This document shows positions 43,611-52,816 of a DNA stretch of 64,000 bases, piece after piece; position 1 is the first letter of the stretch; every line of letters begins with the position of its first letter. The position numbers and the translations under genes were made by a program. Where the stretch lies: the NCBI GenBank assembly GCA_050633645.1, contig JBOEGX010000001.1, positions 1 through 64,000 of the forward strand, given 5' to 3'. The stretch is from UBA1672 sp050633645. GTDB taxonomy: Bacteria; Pseudomonadota; Alphaproteobacteria; Micavibrionales; Micavibrionaceae. The notes under the pieces are model-generated. The model saw only the letters and a program-made list of their open reading frames with translations. It searched no databases and had not been told where the DNA came from.

Positions 43611-43639
43611 GGTATAAGACTCAAAACGCCAAACGTCAA
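43611..43639 (-). promoter_or_regulatory. secA promoter, sigma-70 type
   Basis: On the minus strand TTGACG and TATACC are separated by 17 bases, ending about 33 bases before the secA ATG at 43578. The divergent parvulin gene has a TATAAT at 43671-43676 but no convincing -35 box. Confidence 0.6.
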
Positions 43640-43751
43640 CACGTGCGTTATAAAGCTTGTGGGTAGGTTATATAATATGTATTGAAAACCGTGAATGCTT
43701 TCGTTAGGGTTCTTTTTATTCATGAATTTATCAAAGAGTTAGAGGATACAA

Positions 43752-44804
43752 ATGGCTAACCTAAATAAAAATATTAAAGAGTGCGGTAATGCACTTGTTA
43801 TTACGTTGATTGTACTGCTCGTTGCTGGTGCAGGTGTTTTCTTCTATATGTCGCAAAATGGTATGAAAATCCCAGGGATGGACAAAAGTGGTGAGCTTGA
43901 GGCAGCTTCTGTTGACGGTGGTGATGCCGATGCATCAAGCGTAGCGGAAAACCCAGTGATTGCGAAGATTGATGGGAAAGAGTTTCGTCGTCAAGATGCA
44001 ATAGATTTGATGAACACTGTTCCTGCGCAATTGCGTCAAATGCCTCCTGAACAGCTTTTTCCGATGGTTGTTGAGCAAATGATTAATAATGAGGTGATCG
44101 ATAAGAAAGCATCTAAAGCTGGTCTTGAGCGTGATACGGACGTCAAAAAGCAACTTGCGAAGGTTAAGGAGCAAATCATTCGTACGAAGTTTTTGGAAAA
44201 CACTTTGGCTGAAAATATGGATGAGGCGCGTGTGAAGGCAGAATATGATGCTTATTTGGCTGCTTATCAACCCGAGGAAGAGGTGCGTGCATCTCATATT
44301 CTTGTTGGTGAAGAAAAGGTTGCTAACGACTTGATTAAGAAGCTTGGAAAAGGCGAATCTTTTGAAGATTTGGCGAAGGATAATTCTTTGGATGGATCAG
44401 GTCAGAATGGTGGAGACCTCGGTTTTTTTACGAAGTCTGAGGTTGTCCCAGAGTTTGCTGAAGCTGCCTTTTCTATTGAAGTTGGTAGCTATACGAAAAA
44501 GCCTGTGAAATCTGCTTATGGTTTTCATGTGATTCGTGTTGATGAAAAACGTCAGCGTCCTGCAGATTCTTACGAGCAAATGAGGCCTGTTATTGAGCAA
44601 AATTTGCGCCGTGTTGTATATGAAGAGGTTCTTTCGAAGTGGAAGGAAGATACAAAGATAGAGCGTTTTGACGTTAATGGTAAACCTCTTTTAGATGAAG
44701 AGATTTCCCCTGCTTCTGGCGGTGAAGTTTCTGTGGGGACGGATGGTCTTCTTGATGAAGCTGCTGAAGATTCTAGTGCGGAAGAAGCACCTGCTGCGGA
44801 GTAA
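43752..44804 (+). CDS. membrane-anchored parvulin-type peptidyl-prolyl isomerase
   Basis: A 350-residue PpiC/SurA-like folding factor. It has one N-terminal membrane helix (about 14-33), a helical SurA_N-like segment (about 60-150), a single parvulin domain with RASHILVGEE, GGDLGFF and YGFHVIRVDE (about 165-265) and an acidic, Ala/Glu-rich tail. It is divergent from secA, fitting a role in folding exported proteins at the outer face of the inner membrane. AGAGG lies upstream of the ATG and a strong terminator follows. Confidence 0.9.
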   Translation: MANLNKNIKECGNALVITLIVLLVAGAGVFFYMSQNGMKIPGMDKSGELEAASVDGGDADASSVAENPVIAKIDGKEFRRQDAIDLMNTVPAQLRQMPPEQLFPMVVEQMINNEVIDKKASKAGLERDTDVKKQLAKVKEQIIRTKFLENTLAENMDEARVKAEYDAYLAAYQPEEEVRASHILVGEEKVANDLIKKLGKGESFEDLAKDNSLDGSGQNGGDLGFFTKSEVVPEFAEAAFSIEVGSYTKKPVKSAYGFHVIRVDEKRQRPADSYEQMRPVIEQNLRRVVYEEVLSKWKEDTKIERFDVNGKPLLDEEISPASGGEVSVGTDGLLDEAAEDSSAEEAPAAE

Positions 44805-44827
44805 GGTTTTTATAATTTAGTTTGATA

Positions 44828-44863
44828 TTAAAGCCGTGGGATTTTGTCACGGCTTTAATTTTG
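44828..44863 (+). terminator. Rho-independent terminator
   Basis: TTAAAGCCGTG (44828-44838) pairs exactly with CACGGCTTTAA (44848-44858) around a nine-base loop and is followed by TTTTG. It lies 23 bases after the parvulin stop and just before the mutT ribosome site. Confidence 0.85.
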
Positions 44864-44879
44864 TCAGGAGGTTTTTTTG

Positions 44880-45341
44880 ATGATGGAGAAAATGAATTGT
44901 GCGGAGGCATTAAAATTGCCACGGCCTGATAAACCATCTGGTTTGCCTATTGTTCTTGTTGCTGCGGCTGCATTGATTGATGATCAGGGGCGTGTATTGC
45001 TGGCGCAGCGTCCAGAAGGCAAACCTATGGCGGGGTTGTGGGAGTTTCCAGGTGGGAAGGTTGATGAGGGGGAGAGCCCCGAATTTGCACTTATGCGAGA
45101 GCTTGAAGAGGAGCTTGGGATTGAGACACGGGAGTGTTGCTTTTCACCGATTGGTTTTGCGTCTCATGCTTATGATCGTTTTCATCTTTTGATGCCGCTT
45201 TTTGTGTGTCGTGTTTGGCGCGGTGAAGTAAAGCCGATGGAGGGGCAAAAATTTGAATGGGTTAAGCCTGCGGATATGTATGATTACCCTATGCCTGCGG
45301 CGGATATACCGCTTATTTACCAATTACGTGACCATTTATAG
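44880..45341 (+). CDS. mutT: 8-oxo-dGTP diphosphatase MutT
   Basis: MutT removes oxidised dGTP from the nucleotide pool. The 153-residue protein has a complete Nudix box, GGKVDEGESPEF continuing into RELEEELGI, and VAAAALIDDQGRVLLAQRP before it. AGGAGG lies seven bases before ATG 44880; an upstream TTG and a second ATG at 44883 are less likely starts. It is followed 12 bases later by the methyltransferase gene. Confidence 0.93.
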   Translation: MMEKMNCAEALKLPRPDKPSGLPIVLVAAAALIDDQGRVLLAQRPEGKPMAGLWEFPGGKVDEGESPEFALMRELEEELGIETRECCFSPIGFASHAYDRFHLLMPLFVCRVWRGEVKPMEGQKFEWVKPADMYDYPMPAADIPLIYQLRDHL

Positions 45342-45353
45342 TATAATTTTTAC

Positions 45354-46142
45354 ATGTATAATTCGATTCAAGAGTTAGAGACGTTTTACGATAGTGAGAT
45401 TGGCAAAGTTGTTCAATCGATCTTGGCGCGGCGTGTTGAAAAATTGTGGCCTGATTTACATGATTACCGTGTTCTTGGTTGTGGTTATAGCGTTCCTTAT
45501 CTTGCGCCTTATCTTGGGAAAGCGGAGCGCGTTATTGCGATGATGCCAGAGCGTCAAGGTGTTCGTGCATGGCCTAAAAATTCGAAAAACCTTGTGATGA
45601 CTTGTCGAGAATCACGTATGCCGATTGAAAATGTTTCTATTGATCGTGCATTGCTTGTCCATCATTTGGAGTGTTGTGATCATTTAAAGGATTCTCTGCG
45701 CGAAATTTGGCGTGTTTTGAAGCCGAATGGTCGGGTGTTGATTATTGTGCCAAATCGGGTTGGATTCTGGGCACGGGCAGATTTGTTGCCATTTGGACGG
45801 GGGCATCCGTTTACAATGGCGCAGGCTTTATTCTGTTTGCGTGATAATTTATTGGTGCCAGAACATTATGAAAGTGCGTTGTTTGTTCCACCATTGCCCG
45901 ATTCACCTGTGATGATGCGTTTCGCCAATGTGATTGAACGCATTGGGCATAAGGTTTTTCCCTTTGTTGCGGGGGTTCATATTATTGAATGCAGTAAGCA
46001 GGTTTATGCGAAGATTGATAATACGGGGTCGGGGTCTGCTGTGTTTGAGAAAACCAAGGGGATATTGGCGGGAAAGCCTGTGCCAACGTCATTAAAGTCG
46101 TATCGCATTAAAACAGGCCATCAAGTGGATTATTTGGATTAA
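45354..46142 (+). CDS. SAM-dependent methyltransferase (type 11)
   Basis: A 262-residue class I methyltransferase. Motif I is VLGCGYSVPYL, the acidic motif II is replaced around ERVIAMMPERQ, and the post-motif II FPEASID-like stretch reads VSIDRALLVHHLECC followed by EIWRVLKPNGRVLIIVPNR. It is tightly linked to mutT. The substrate is unknown; similar genes lie near gloB and chorismate mutase in other Alphaproteobacteria. Its last 35 bases overlap the convergent metA gene. Confidence 0.87.
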   Translation: MYNSIQELETFYDSEIGKVVQSILARRVEKLWPDLHDYRVLGCGYSVPYLAPYLGKAERVIAMMPERQGVRAWPKNSKNLVMTCRESRMPIENVSIDRALLVHHLECCDHLKDSLREIWRVLKPNGRVLIIVPNRVGFWARADLLPFGRGHPFTMAQALFCLRDNLLVPEHYESALFVPPLPDSPVMMRFANVIERIGHKVFPFVAGVHIIECSKQVYAKIDNTGSGSAVFEKTKGILAGKPVPTSLKSYRIKTGHQVDYLD

Positions 46143-47166
46143 CGCCATTCATGAATTGTTTTTTGCGGTCTGCATTTGTGATTTGGTATACAAGGCCAAT
46201 CCAGCTTGCGATGATGCTGCGGGCGCTGTCTGTCCATGTGTTTTCCAGAGTTTCGGAAAGTTCCTTATTTAGATTATCTAATTGTGAGTCGCTTACATCT
46301 TCGAGGGAAAAATTCATTATGCGCTTAATCATTTCGGGTTTGAAATAATTGGTGGGTAGGGGCGGAGGGGTGTTTCGCTCACCGGATTTGTATCGTTTAA
46401 TTTCCCGTAAATATTCTTTGAGCAAGCTTATCGTATCATATTCGGGATGACCTTGCATGCAAATCAGGCGAAAGCCATCCTGACTGACGGCTATATGTGT
46501 GCCTGCGTCTTTGCTTGCTATAAGGGTTTTCATCCCGGCGGCGTTGAATTGTTCGGGTGATATGTTGTTAAACCTTGAATGGGGGACGTCGAAAACGGTG
46601 TTCATGTTTCGAACGAGCAAATGTTTTCTGTCCATAACACGGTGGCGGTAAACACCCCATAATTTTCCATTTTCAAAGGTTTTTCGTTTTTGAAGATATT
46701 TTGATTGCATGATGGCGTGTGTTGCAAGGCAAGAACACATGGTTGATGTCACATTATTCCATGACCATTCCATCACTTCTTTTAATGGGTTCCAGAATGC
46801 GTTTTGTTCTAGTTCCGTGTTTTCGACATTTGCACCTGTTATTATTAATGCGTCCAGGCCTTGCGTTTTTATATCGTCGAATGATTCGTAATATTTATCT
46901 ATATATGCTTTGGTTTCTTTGCTGCGCTCTAATTGTGGGAGGGTGAATGGGTGGATATAAAGCTGTGCGATTTGGTTGCTTTCACCAACAAGGCGAAAGA
47001 ATTGGCGCTCGGTCGCCTGTAACGCCGCGTCGGGCATCATATTAAGCAGGCCAATATGCATTTCACGGATATCCTGCGTTTTTGCGCGTTCGGGCGGCAA
47101 GATGGTTCGCCCCTCTTCTTTTAGGCGTTTAAATGTGGGTAAATCTTTATAGGCAACTAAAGGCAT
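46108..47166 (-). CDS. metA: homoserine O-succinyltransferase
   Basis: MetA activates homoserine in methionine synthesis. The 352-residue GATase-fold enzyme has LLNMMPDAALQATERQFFRL, ITGANVE, the nucleophilic cysteine in STMCSCLATHAIM and the histidine in MQGHPEYD. The nucleophile region reads CSCLATHA rather than the ICWGAQA of enterobacterial MetA. I chose ATG 47166 (MPLVAYKDLP); the frame extends 30 codons further but into the divergent gene's leader. Acyl donor (succinyl or acetyl) cannot be fixed by eye. Confidence 0.88.
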   Translation of the reverse strand: MPLVAYKDLPTFKRLKEEGRTILPPERAKTQDIREMHIGLLNMMPDAALQATERQFFRLVGESNQIAQLYIHPFTLPQLERSKETKAYIDKYYESFDDIKTQGLDALIITGANVENTELEQNAFWNPLKEVMEWSWNNVTSTMCSCLATHAIMQSKYLQKRKTFENGKLWGVYRHRVMDRKHLLVRNMNTVFDVPHSRFNNISPEQFNAAGMKTLIASKDAGTHIAVSQDGFRLICMQGHPEYDTISLLKEYLREIKRYKSGERNTPPPLPTNYFKPEMIKRIMNFSLEDVSDSQLDNLNKELSETLENTWTDSARSIIASWIGLVYQITNADRKKQFMNGVNPNNPLDGLF

Positions 47167-47243
47167 GGCGTTTAAATCCGTTGATTTATTTGCTTTGGCA
47201 TTGTACAAAAAATGCTTACTTAGATTGGGATAAAAATACGATA

Positions 47244-48134
47244 ATGTCAAAAGCATTAGGTGAAATTCGCGAGCAAATCGATTCTATAGATAATCAGGTG
47301 CATGATTTATTGATGCAGCGTGCTTCGCTTGTTTCATCTGTGGCGGCGGCGAAGAAGAAGGATGGCCTTCAAATTGTTCAGCCCGCGCGTGAGGCGCGTA
47401 TGATGCGTCGCTTGCTCAACCGTCACCATGGGACTTTACCACGAATGACGATTGTTCGTATTTGGCGGGAGTTGGTTAGCTCTGTGGCTTTGTTGCAAAC
47501 AGGGTTTAGCGTCGTTGTCGCGTCGTCTGAAAAGTCGAATCCATATTGGGATGTTGCGAAGGATTATTTTGGCAGCTCTATTCCGATGAAAAAGGTGTCT
47601 GGTACGGCGAATGCATTGTCCGAAGTGCAGGAGTATGGTGATTGTTTCGCAGTTCTTCCTTGGCCAGAGCTTGGTGAAGAGCAGCCATGGTGGAAGCACT
47701 TTTTAAACCAACAAAGTGATGGGCGTTTGTCTATTATTTGTGCGTTGCCATACGGAAAAAATAAAAAAGATGATGTAGATTCGTTTGAACGTGCTCTTGT
47801 TATTTCTGATATCGAATTTTTACCATCTGATGATGATGTGACTTTTGTTGGTTTGGAGCTTGGTTCTGATGTTAGTCGTGCACGTATTTTGGCTTGCGCG
47901 GAACAAGCGGGACTAAAACTTGTGAATATTTATAGTGAAACCAATGAAAATCAAGCAAATGCTCATAAAGCACATTTGCTTGAGGTTCTTGGGTACTGGC
48001 TAGATGATGATTTAGAGCTGTCTTCTTTGAATAAGGCATTTGATGGCAAGTGTTATGCTCTTCAGGTTTTGGGTGGGTATCCGGTGGTGCCGGATATTAG
48101 AGATACACATTGTGCTAAAGAGAGCGCAGCTTAA
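47244..48134 (+). CDS. chorismate mutase (AroQ type)
   Basis: A 296-residue alphaproteobacterial chorismate mutase. The N-terminal AroQ domain (residues 1-90) has IREQIDSIDNQVHDLLMQRA, an Arg-rich QPAREARMMRRLL and WRELVSSVALLQ. The remaining 200 residues match no domain I recognise; the stretch DVTFVGLELGSDVSRARILA suggests an ACT-like regulatory fold. I chose ATG 47244; the frame is open upstream but overlaps the metA start region. It precedes tyrA by 36 bases. Confidence 0.85.
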   Translation: MSKALGEIREQIDSIDNQVHDLLMQRASLVSSVAAAKKKDGLQIVQPAREARMMRRLLNRHHGTLPRMTIVRIWRELVSSVALLQTGFSVVVASSEKSNPYWDVAKDYFGSSIPMKKVSGTANALSEVQEYGDCFAVLPWPELGEEQPWWKHFLNQQSDGRLSIICALPYGKNKKDDVDSFERALVISDIEFLPSDDDVTFVGLELGSDVSRARILACAEQAGLKLVNIYSETNENQANAHKAHLLEVLGYWLDDDLELSSLNKAFDGKCYALQVLGGYPVVPDIRDTHCAKESAA

Positions 48135-48170
48135 AACCTTCAAAGAAAATTTAATATAAAGAGAATGAAT

Positions 48171-49043
48171 ATGATTGATAAAATCACAATAATTGGCATG
48201 GGGTTGATTGGCTCATCTATTGCCAGAAACATCATGGAAAAGAAACTTGCACACAGTCTTGTCGCGGCGGATGTGAATGAAGATGTTTGTAAAAAGGTCG
48301 TGGATCTTGGTATTGCAGATTACGTTACAGATGATTTAGCGCGCAGCGTTGAGGGCGCTGATGTTGTTGTTTTGTGCGTGCCTGTGGGCGCGATGGGGAT
48401 GGTGGCGCAACTTATTGGGCCGAATTTAAAAGCGGGTGCGATTGTTTCAGATGTTGGATCGGTCAAGGTTTCGGTGATTGATGCGATAAAGCCGTTTTTC
48501 TGTTCCGGAATTGAAATTGTGCCGGCTCACCCGATTGCAGGTACAGAGTTTTCAGGCCCAGAATCTGGTTTCTTAGAGTTATTTGATGGTCGCTGGTGCA
48601 TTTTAACGCCATTGCCAGAAACCAGTATTAAATCGGTTGAGGTTATTACAAAGCTTTGGGAAGCGTGCGGATCTCGCGTGGAGATTATGGATGCACACCA
48701 TCACGACCTCGTGCTTGGGATTACCTCACATTTACCGCATTTGATTGCTTATACGATTGTTGGTACGGCCAATGATCTTGAAGATGACATCAAATCTGAG
48801 GTGATAAAGTTTTCGGCCTCTGGTTTTCGTGATTTTACTAGAATTGCATCTTCTGACCCTGTGATGTGGCGGGACGTGTTTTTGAACAATAAGGACGCCG
48901 TGTTAGAGGTTCTTGGTCGCTTGAATGAGGATTTATCAGCGATGCAGCGTGCTATCCGAAAGGGTGACGGGGATTATCTTTATCAAAAATTTAACGATAC
49001 ACGGGCAATCCGCAAGGCGATTATAGATCAGGGGCAGGCGTAA
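48171..49043 (+). CDS. tyrA: prephenate/arogenate dehydrogenase
   Basis: TyrA makes 4-hydroxyphenylpyruvate or tyrosine from prephenate or arogenate. The 290-residue protein has the NAD(P) motif IIGMGLIGSSIARN, ADVNEDVCKKV, HPIAGTEFSGPESG and GITSHLPHLIAY, with the helical dimer domain C-terminal. ATG 48171 is chosen because AGAGAA lies eight bases upstream; ATG 48165 is too close to it. It lies next to chorismate mutase but without the hisC aminotransferase often found between them. Confidence 0.92.
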   Translation: MIDKITIIGMGLIGSSIARNIMEKKLAHSLVAADVNEDVCKKVVDLGIADYVTDDLARSVEGADVVVLCVPVGAMGMVAQLIGPNLKAGAIVSDVGSVKVSVIDAIKPFFCSGIEIVPAHPIAGTEFSGPESGFLELFDGRWCILTPLPETSIKSVEVITKLWEACGSRVEIMDAHHHDLVLGITSHLPHLIAYTIVGTANDLEDDIKSEVIKFSASGFRDFTRIASSDPVMWRDVFLNNKDAVLEVLGRLNEDLSAMQRAIRKGDGDYLYQKFNDTRAIRKAIIDQGQA

Positions 49044-49096
49044 GTCGTACACCATTTATCTGCTTTTGGCCTGTAAATGTGGGTTTTCTTCGTTTC

Positions 49097-50536
49097 TTAT
49101 TCTGTATGTGTTTTTGGTAGCTCTAAAACTTTGATCGGACCAAGATATATTTTATTGTCTTGGTTCGTGATCGTGGTGTTGACGGCGCCGTCTTTTTCTA
49201 TTGCTGTTAGAGCTATGCCCGCGAACAGGGCGGGTTTTTCTTTTACGATGCGGTTAATCACCAATAAGGCAAGGAATGGTTCGAATTTCACCAATGTCAG
49301 GTCGAAATTTATGTCTGGATATTTGTTATTAAAGTCGGTTGTTCCGTGTATGCTAGCGTAAGTTTCGCCCGCGTTCAGGCGGCTGTTTGATACCATTAGG
49401 ATATCATTTTTAAATATTATTTCGGCATTGAGGGATTCGAATAAAAGTTCCTGTTTCCAATGCGCCATGCCGAGGGTGATTTCGCCCGTTTTGATGTTAA
49501 TCGGCATTCCCATGAATGGAGGGCTCTGCGCGGAAATTGAATTGATTTGAATGTTTTCACGTTCAGTGCTTAGCTTTTGCGGTGGAAAATCCAGCCTGAT
49601 TTTAAATGGAAACCCCGTGAGCGTCGGTTCGGTAATGGCATGACTTGTCAGGATGGGGTTTGATTTTAATTCATCAAGAAAATTGGTCACTGATTTTTGA
49701 ACCAGATGCGCGGCGACAAACCAATTTGCGCTCCATATCAGGGCGGCGGCGATGATAATCCAAAGAATGTATGTTGCCAGTTTGGGTTTCTTTGCGTTTG
49801 TTTTTGCTTCTTCTAAAAGTTTTGCGGTGGCTTCTTCGGTTTTCATTTCAATAACTTTCAATGTGGCGGATGCGTCTTTGTCGCTGTTTGCGGGGATTGG
49901 TTTTAGGAATTCAAACACGACGCGGCCTGGTTTTTTGCACCATTTATGTTTTGGTTGGAAATATCCGGTGTTTAGCGCCATTGGGATGATGGGCAGATTT
50001 GTGGCCTCTTGAATACGCATAAGGCCAATTTTATAGGGTTTTTCCTTTGCCGTTGTGTTGATTGAAACGCGGGTTCCTTGCGGGAATATTATGATTGGCC
50101 TGTTTTGGGCGGTCACATGTTTTGCTCCGTCTTGAAGTGATTTAATAGCAAGTTTTGGTGAGGAGCGATCTATGGCGATGACATCGCTTTTTTCAAGATA
50201 TTTGCCCCAAAGCGGGATTTTGAGGAGCTCCTTTTTCAAAACAATCGAAGGGTCTTTGAATAGGATATGGAGTTTGAATGTCTCGTAAGCGGATTGATGT
50301 TTTGCCGCGATGATATACGCACCTTCCGTGGGTAGATTTTCCTTGCCGCGAATTTCGTAAGTTAGCCCTAATATATATTTTTCAAGGAAGGCCGTGGTAT
50401 GAACAAAGCCATATACAACACCGAGATATGTAGTGCGTGGTAAAATTAATGTAGGCAAAAGGCATATGCAGCTTATGGCGGTTAGCGCATAAAAGCATAA
50501 GTTGAAAATGGTGGAGCGAATAAAGTAATCGGGCAT
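49097..50536 (-). CDS. PlsC acyltransferase fused to a DUF2125-like domain
   Basis: The N-terminal 240 residues are a 1-acylglycerol-3-phosphate acyltransferase: catalytic HQSAYETF, KKELLKIPLWGKYL, FPQGTRV and IPMALNTG. After a Lys-rich linker comes a membrane helix (about 258-277, LWIIIAAALIWSANWFVAAH) and about 200 beta-rich residues resembling DUF2125. The catalytic motif is HxxxxE rather than HxxxxD. AAGGA lies upstream of ATG. It is six bases from the YdcF-like gene and in one operon with ftsE and ftsX. Confidence 0.82.
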   Translation of the reverse strand: MPDYFIRSTIFNLCFYALTAISCICLLPTLILPRTTYLGVVYGFVHTTAFLEKYILGLTYEIRGKENLPTEGAYIIAAKHQSAYETFKLHILFKDPSIVLKKELLKIPLWGKYLEKSDVIAIDRSSPKLAIKSLQDGAKHVTAQNRPIIIFPQGTRVSINTTAKEKPYKIGLMRIQEATNLPIIPMALNTGYFQPKHKWCKKPGRVVFEFLKPIPANSDKDASATLKVIEMKTEEATAKLLEEAKTNAKKPKLATYILWIIIAAALIWSANWFVAAHLVQKSVTNFLDELKSNPILTSHAITEPTLTGFPFKIRLDFPPQKLSTERENIQINSISAQSPPFMGMPINIKTGEITLGMAHWKQELLFESLNAEIIFKNDILMVSNSRLNAGETYASIHGTTDFNNKYPDINFDLTLVKFEPFLALLVINRIVKEKPALFAGIALTAIEKDGAVNTTITNQDNKIYLGPIKVLELPKTHTE

Positions 50537-50542
50537 TTTGAG

Positions 50543-51118
50543 CTATCCTTGCTTGGCAAGGGTCAGGATAATCTTACGGAAAATGAGCTTATTGTATTCA
50601 CTGAATGTAAGTTTCCAAAATTGCGGTTGCTGTGGAGAGTGTTTTTGCTCTCGCACGGGATGTTTGTATATTTTTAGGGCTGGTATTGTGTGGGTGTATT
50701 CCTGTAATGCACGATCCATATGGTAATCGGATGTTACCAATATAATGGTGTTGATATTGTTTTTTTCGACCCACTCTTTTGTTTCTCTCGCGTTTTCGCG
50801 GGTTGTTGTGGCGCTATGCCCTAGTTCGGTGCAGCAAGGCAGGGGGTGGTTGCCACTCCATAAATTATCGATGTCTTTATCTGTGACGGTTGCATTTACC
50901 CCTGTGATGAATAGTTTATTGGCTTGGCCTTGGTGCAGAAGATCTTGCCCCGTGTGGATGCGGTTATTGCCACCAGTCAGGACAATAATGGCTTGTGCAT
51001 TTTCAATGTTTGTATCGGGCTTCTTATTTAATACGCCCAGAACGAAAAGGCCATATCCAGTGATCCAGATAAGGGCAATTAAAAACAGTAGCTTGAAAAT
51101 AACTTTTTTTATCATCAC
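50543..51118 (-). CDS. YdcF-family (DUF218) membrane protein
   Basis: A 191-residue protein with one N-terminal membrane helix (about 8-28) and a DUF218/YdcF domain: IVLTGGNNRIHTGQDLL, KLFITGV, HSATTTRENARET and ILVTSDYHMDRA. Members are linked to envelope processes such as cell-wall or polysaccharide handling (SanA/ElyC); a biochemical role is not certain. Two ATG codons open the frame; the first is given. It lies eight bases after ftsX and six before plsC. Confidence 0.88.
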   Translation of the reverse strand: MMIKKVIFKLLFLIALIWITGYGLFVLGVLNKKPDTNIENAQAIIVLTGGNNRIHTGQDLLHQGQANKLFITGVNATVTDKDIDNLWSGNHPLPCCTELGHSATTTRENARETKEWVEKNNINTIILVTSDYHMDRALQEYTHTIPALKIYKHPVREQKHSPQQPQFWKLTFSEYNKLIFRKIILTLAKQG

Positions 51119-51126
51119 GTCTTCTT

Positions 51127-52125
51127 TTACGGCATCTTAGATAGTGAACGCAAGACTGTAATGCGTGCGGTCGCAGCGGATAACAATGTCGCAATAAATG
51201 GTATAATGCAAAGCATGGTTATGGCTTGCGTGCTGATTGTTATTGTTGGGATCAGGGATGTTTCGGAATGGGCGGATATGGATATGATGATGAATGTTAT
51301 GATTAGGCCGATTACTGTTCCTAAAGCGGCGCCTTGAAAGCCGATGATCATCGCGTGGCGTTGGAATTGCCGTGCAATGTAGATATCGCTTGCACCCATG
51401 GAGTGTAGAAGTTCGACCTCTTTCTTATGAATGGTTAGGCGTGCGCGAATTCCTGCGATGATGGCAATTAATGTTGTTATTGTTATCGTGAAGGTAATGA
51501 ATAGCGCGAGGGTTTTTAGGGCTTTGGTGAAGTTGATTAAATCGGTAAGCCATTCATGATGGGTTTCTAAATTAGCATATGGGGATGTCTCGCTTATGGT
51601 TTTTTTTAGGTTATCCAAAATCTCAGGGTTTGATTTATTAAGCTCTACGGCGATGAGGCCGGGAAGGGGAATGTCGTTGAGTTTTAGATCGCTGCCAATC
51701 CATGGGGAAATGAGATCTTGTATTTCTTCTGCACTCATCACGGTGGATGACTTGATATTTGGGTTTTCTTTAAGAGCTTTTGCGATGTTTAGGGTTTCTT
51801 CTTTAACGGTGTCGCTGGACAATAGGTGTCCGTCTTTTGTCTCAACGGGGATTTCAATCGTTATTTTGTTTTCAAGGCCAGATGACCAGCGCGTGGACAT
51901 CGCGTTCAGGGCGAATGTGCCGCTTCCTGCGAGGACAGCGAGGAAGCTCATTAGTGCAATGAGAAGGATTAAAAACCTGGAATCCTCGCTTTTTTCCAGT
52001 GGCATATCATAGTCACGAAAGCCGAGAGATTCGTAAATTTTCTTACCGGTTTTTGTTTTAAGAATCGGGGCACATATTTGGGCGCTGGCAGTTTTTAAAG
52101 GGGGTATCAGCTTTTTAAAAGACAT
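51127..52125 (-). CDS. ftsX: cell division ABC-like transporter permease FtsX
   Basis: FtsX works with FtsE at the divisome to activate peptidoglycan hydrolases. The 332-residue protein has a cytoplasmic start, a first membrane helix (about 49-70), a periplasmic domain (DLISPWIGSDLKLNDIPLPG) and three C-terminal helices with HKKEVELLHSMGASDIYIARQF between them. I chose ATG 52125 (MSFKKLIPPL), which overlaps ftsE by 11 bases; the longer frame reads antisense-free but into ftsE coding. Confidence 0.92.
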   Translation of the reverse strand: MSFKKLIPPLKTASAQICAPILKTKTGKKIYESLGFRDYDMPLEKSEDSRFLILLIALMSFLAVLAGSGTFALNAMSTRWSSGLENKITIEIPVETKDGHLLSSDTVKEETLNIAKALKENPNIKSSTVMSAEEIQDLISPWIGSDLKLNDIPLPGLIAVELNKSNPEILDNLKKTISETSPYANLETHHEWLTDLINFTKALKTLALFITFTITITTLIAIIAGIRARLTIHKKEVELLHSMGASDIYIARQFQRHAMIIGFQGAALGTVIGLIITFIIISISAHSETSLIPTITISTQAITMLCIIPFIATLLSAATARITVLRSLSKMP

Positions 52126-52816
52126 GGCGAATCCTTGCCTTTGATGATTTCTGTGTAGGCGGAATATGCACACCGCCACCTTGTAATGTCAGGCAGGGAT
52201 GGCCGAATTGTTCGATGATTTGTGGGTTATGTGTTGCTATAACGATGGTTGTGCCCATGCGGTTGAGTTGCTCGAACAGCCCCATTAATCGGAAGCCAAT
52301 TTCATCATCAAGGTTTCCTGTTGGCTCATCGGCGAGCAAAATATCAGGTTGCCCGATGACGGCGCGGGCGATGGCTACGCGTTGTTGTTGCCCCCCTGAA
52401 AGTGTTGGGGGGAGGTTGTTTTTATGGTTTCCCAACCCGACCCAATCCAGCAACTCGTCAACGTGGCTGTTTATTTCTTTTTCTGGGCGATTCATGATTC
52501 GCAGAGGAAGGGCGACATTGTCGAATGTTGAGAGGTGATTGAGTAAACGGAAGTCCTGAAACACAATCCCGATTTTTTGGCGCAGTTCGAAAAAGTCTTC
52601 ACGTTGTAATTCGTTGGTGTTCTTGCCGAACATTGTGATTTGTCCCATTGTTGGCATTTTTCCCAGATATATTAGGCTCATCAGTGACGTTTTCCCCGAT
52701 CCGCTTGGGCCAGAGAGGAAATGATAGGATCCTGATTTGAGCTCAAAATCCACATCACGTAGGATGTGCTCCCCGTTTTTGCTGTATTGAAATCCTACTT
52801 TTTTGAATTTAATCAA
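52115..52816 (-). CDS. ftsE: cell division ATP-binding protein FtsE
   Basis: FtsE is the ABC ATPase partner of FtsX. The 233-residue protein has Walker A GPSGSGKTS, the Q-loop in GIVFQDFRLL, signature LSGGQQQRVAIARA, Walker B ILLADEPTGNLD and a switch histidine in IATHNPQI. Its ATG overlaps the stop of the upstream secreted-protein gene by four bases, so translation is coupled. Confidence 0.95.
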   Translation of the reverse strand: MIKFKKVGFQYSKNGEHILRDVDFELKSGSYHFLSGPSGSGKTSLMSLIYLGKMPTMGQITMFGKNTNELQREDFFELRQKIGIVFQDFRLLNHLSTFDNVALPLRIMNRPEKEINSHVDELLDWVGLGNHKNNLPPTLSGGQQQRVAIARAVIGQPDILLADEPTGNLDDEIGFRLMGLFEQLNRMGTTIVIATHNPQIIEQFGHPCLTLQGGGVHIPPTQKSSKARIRHVF

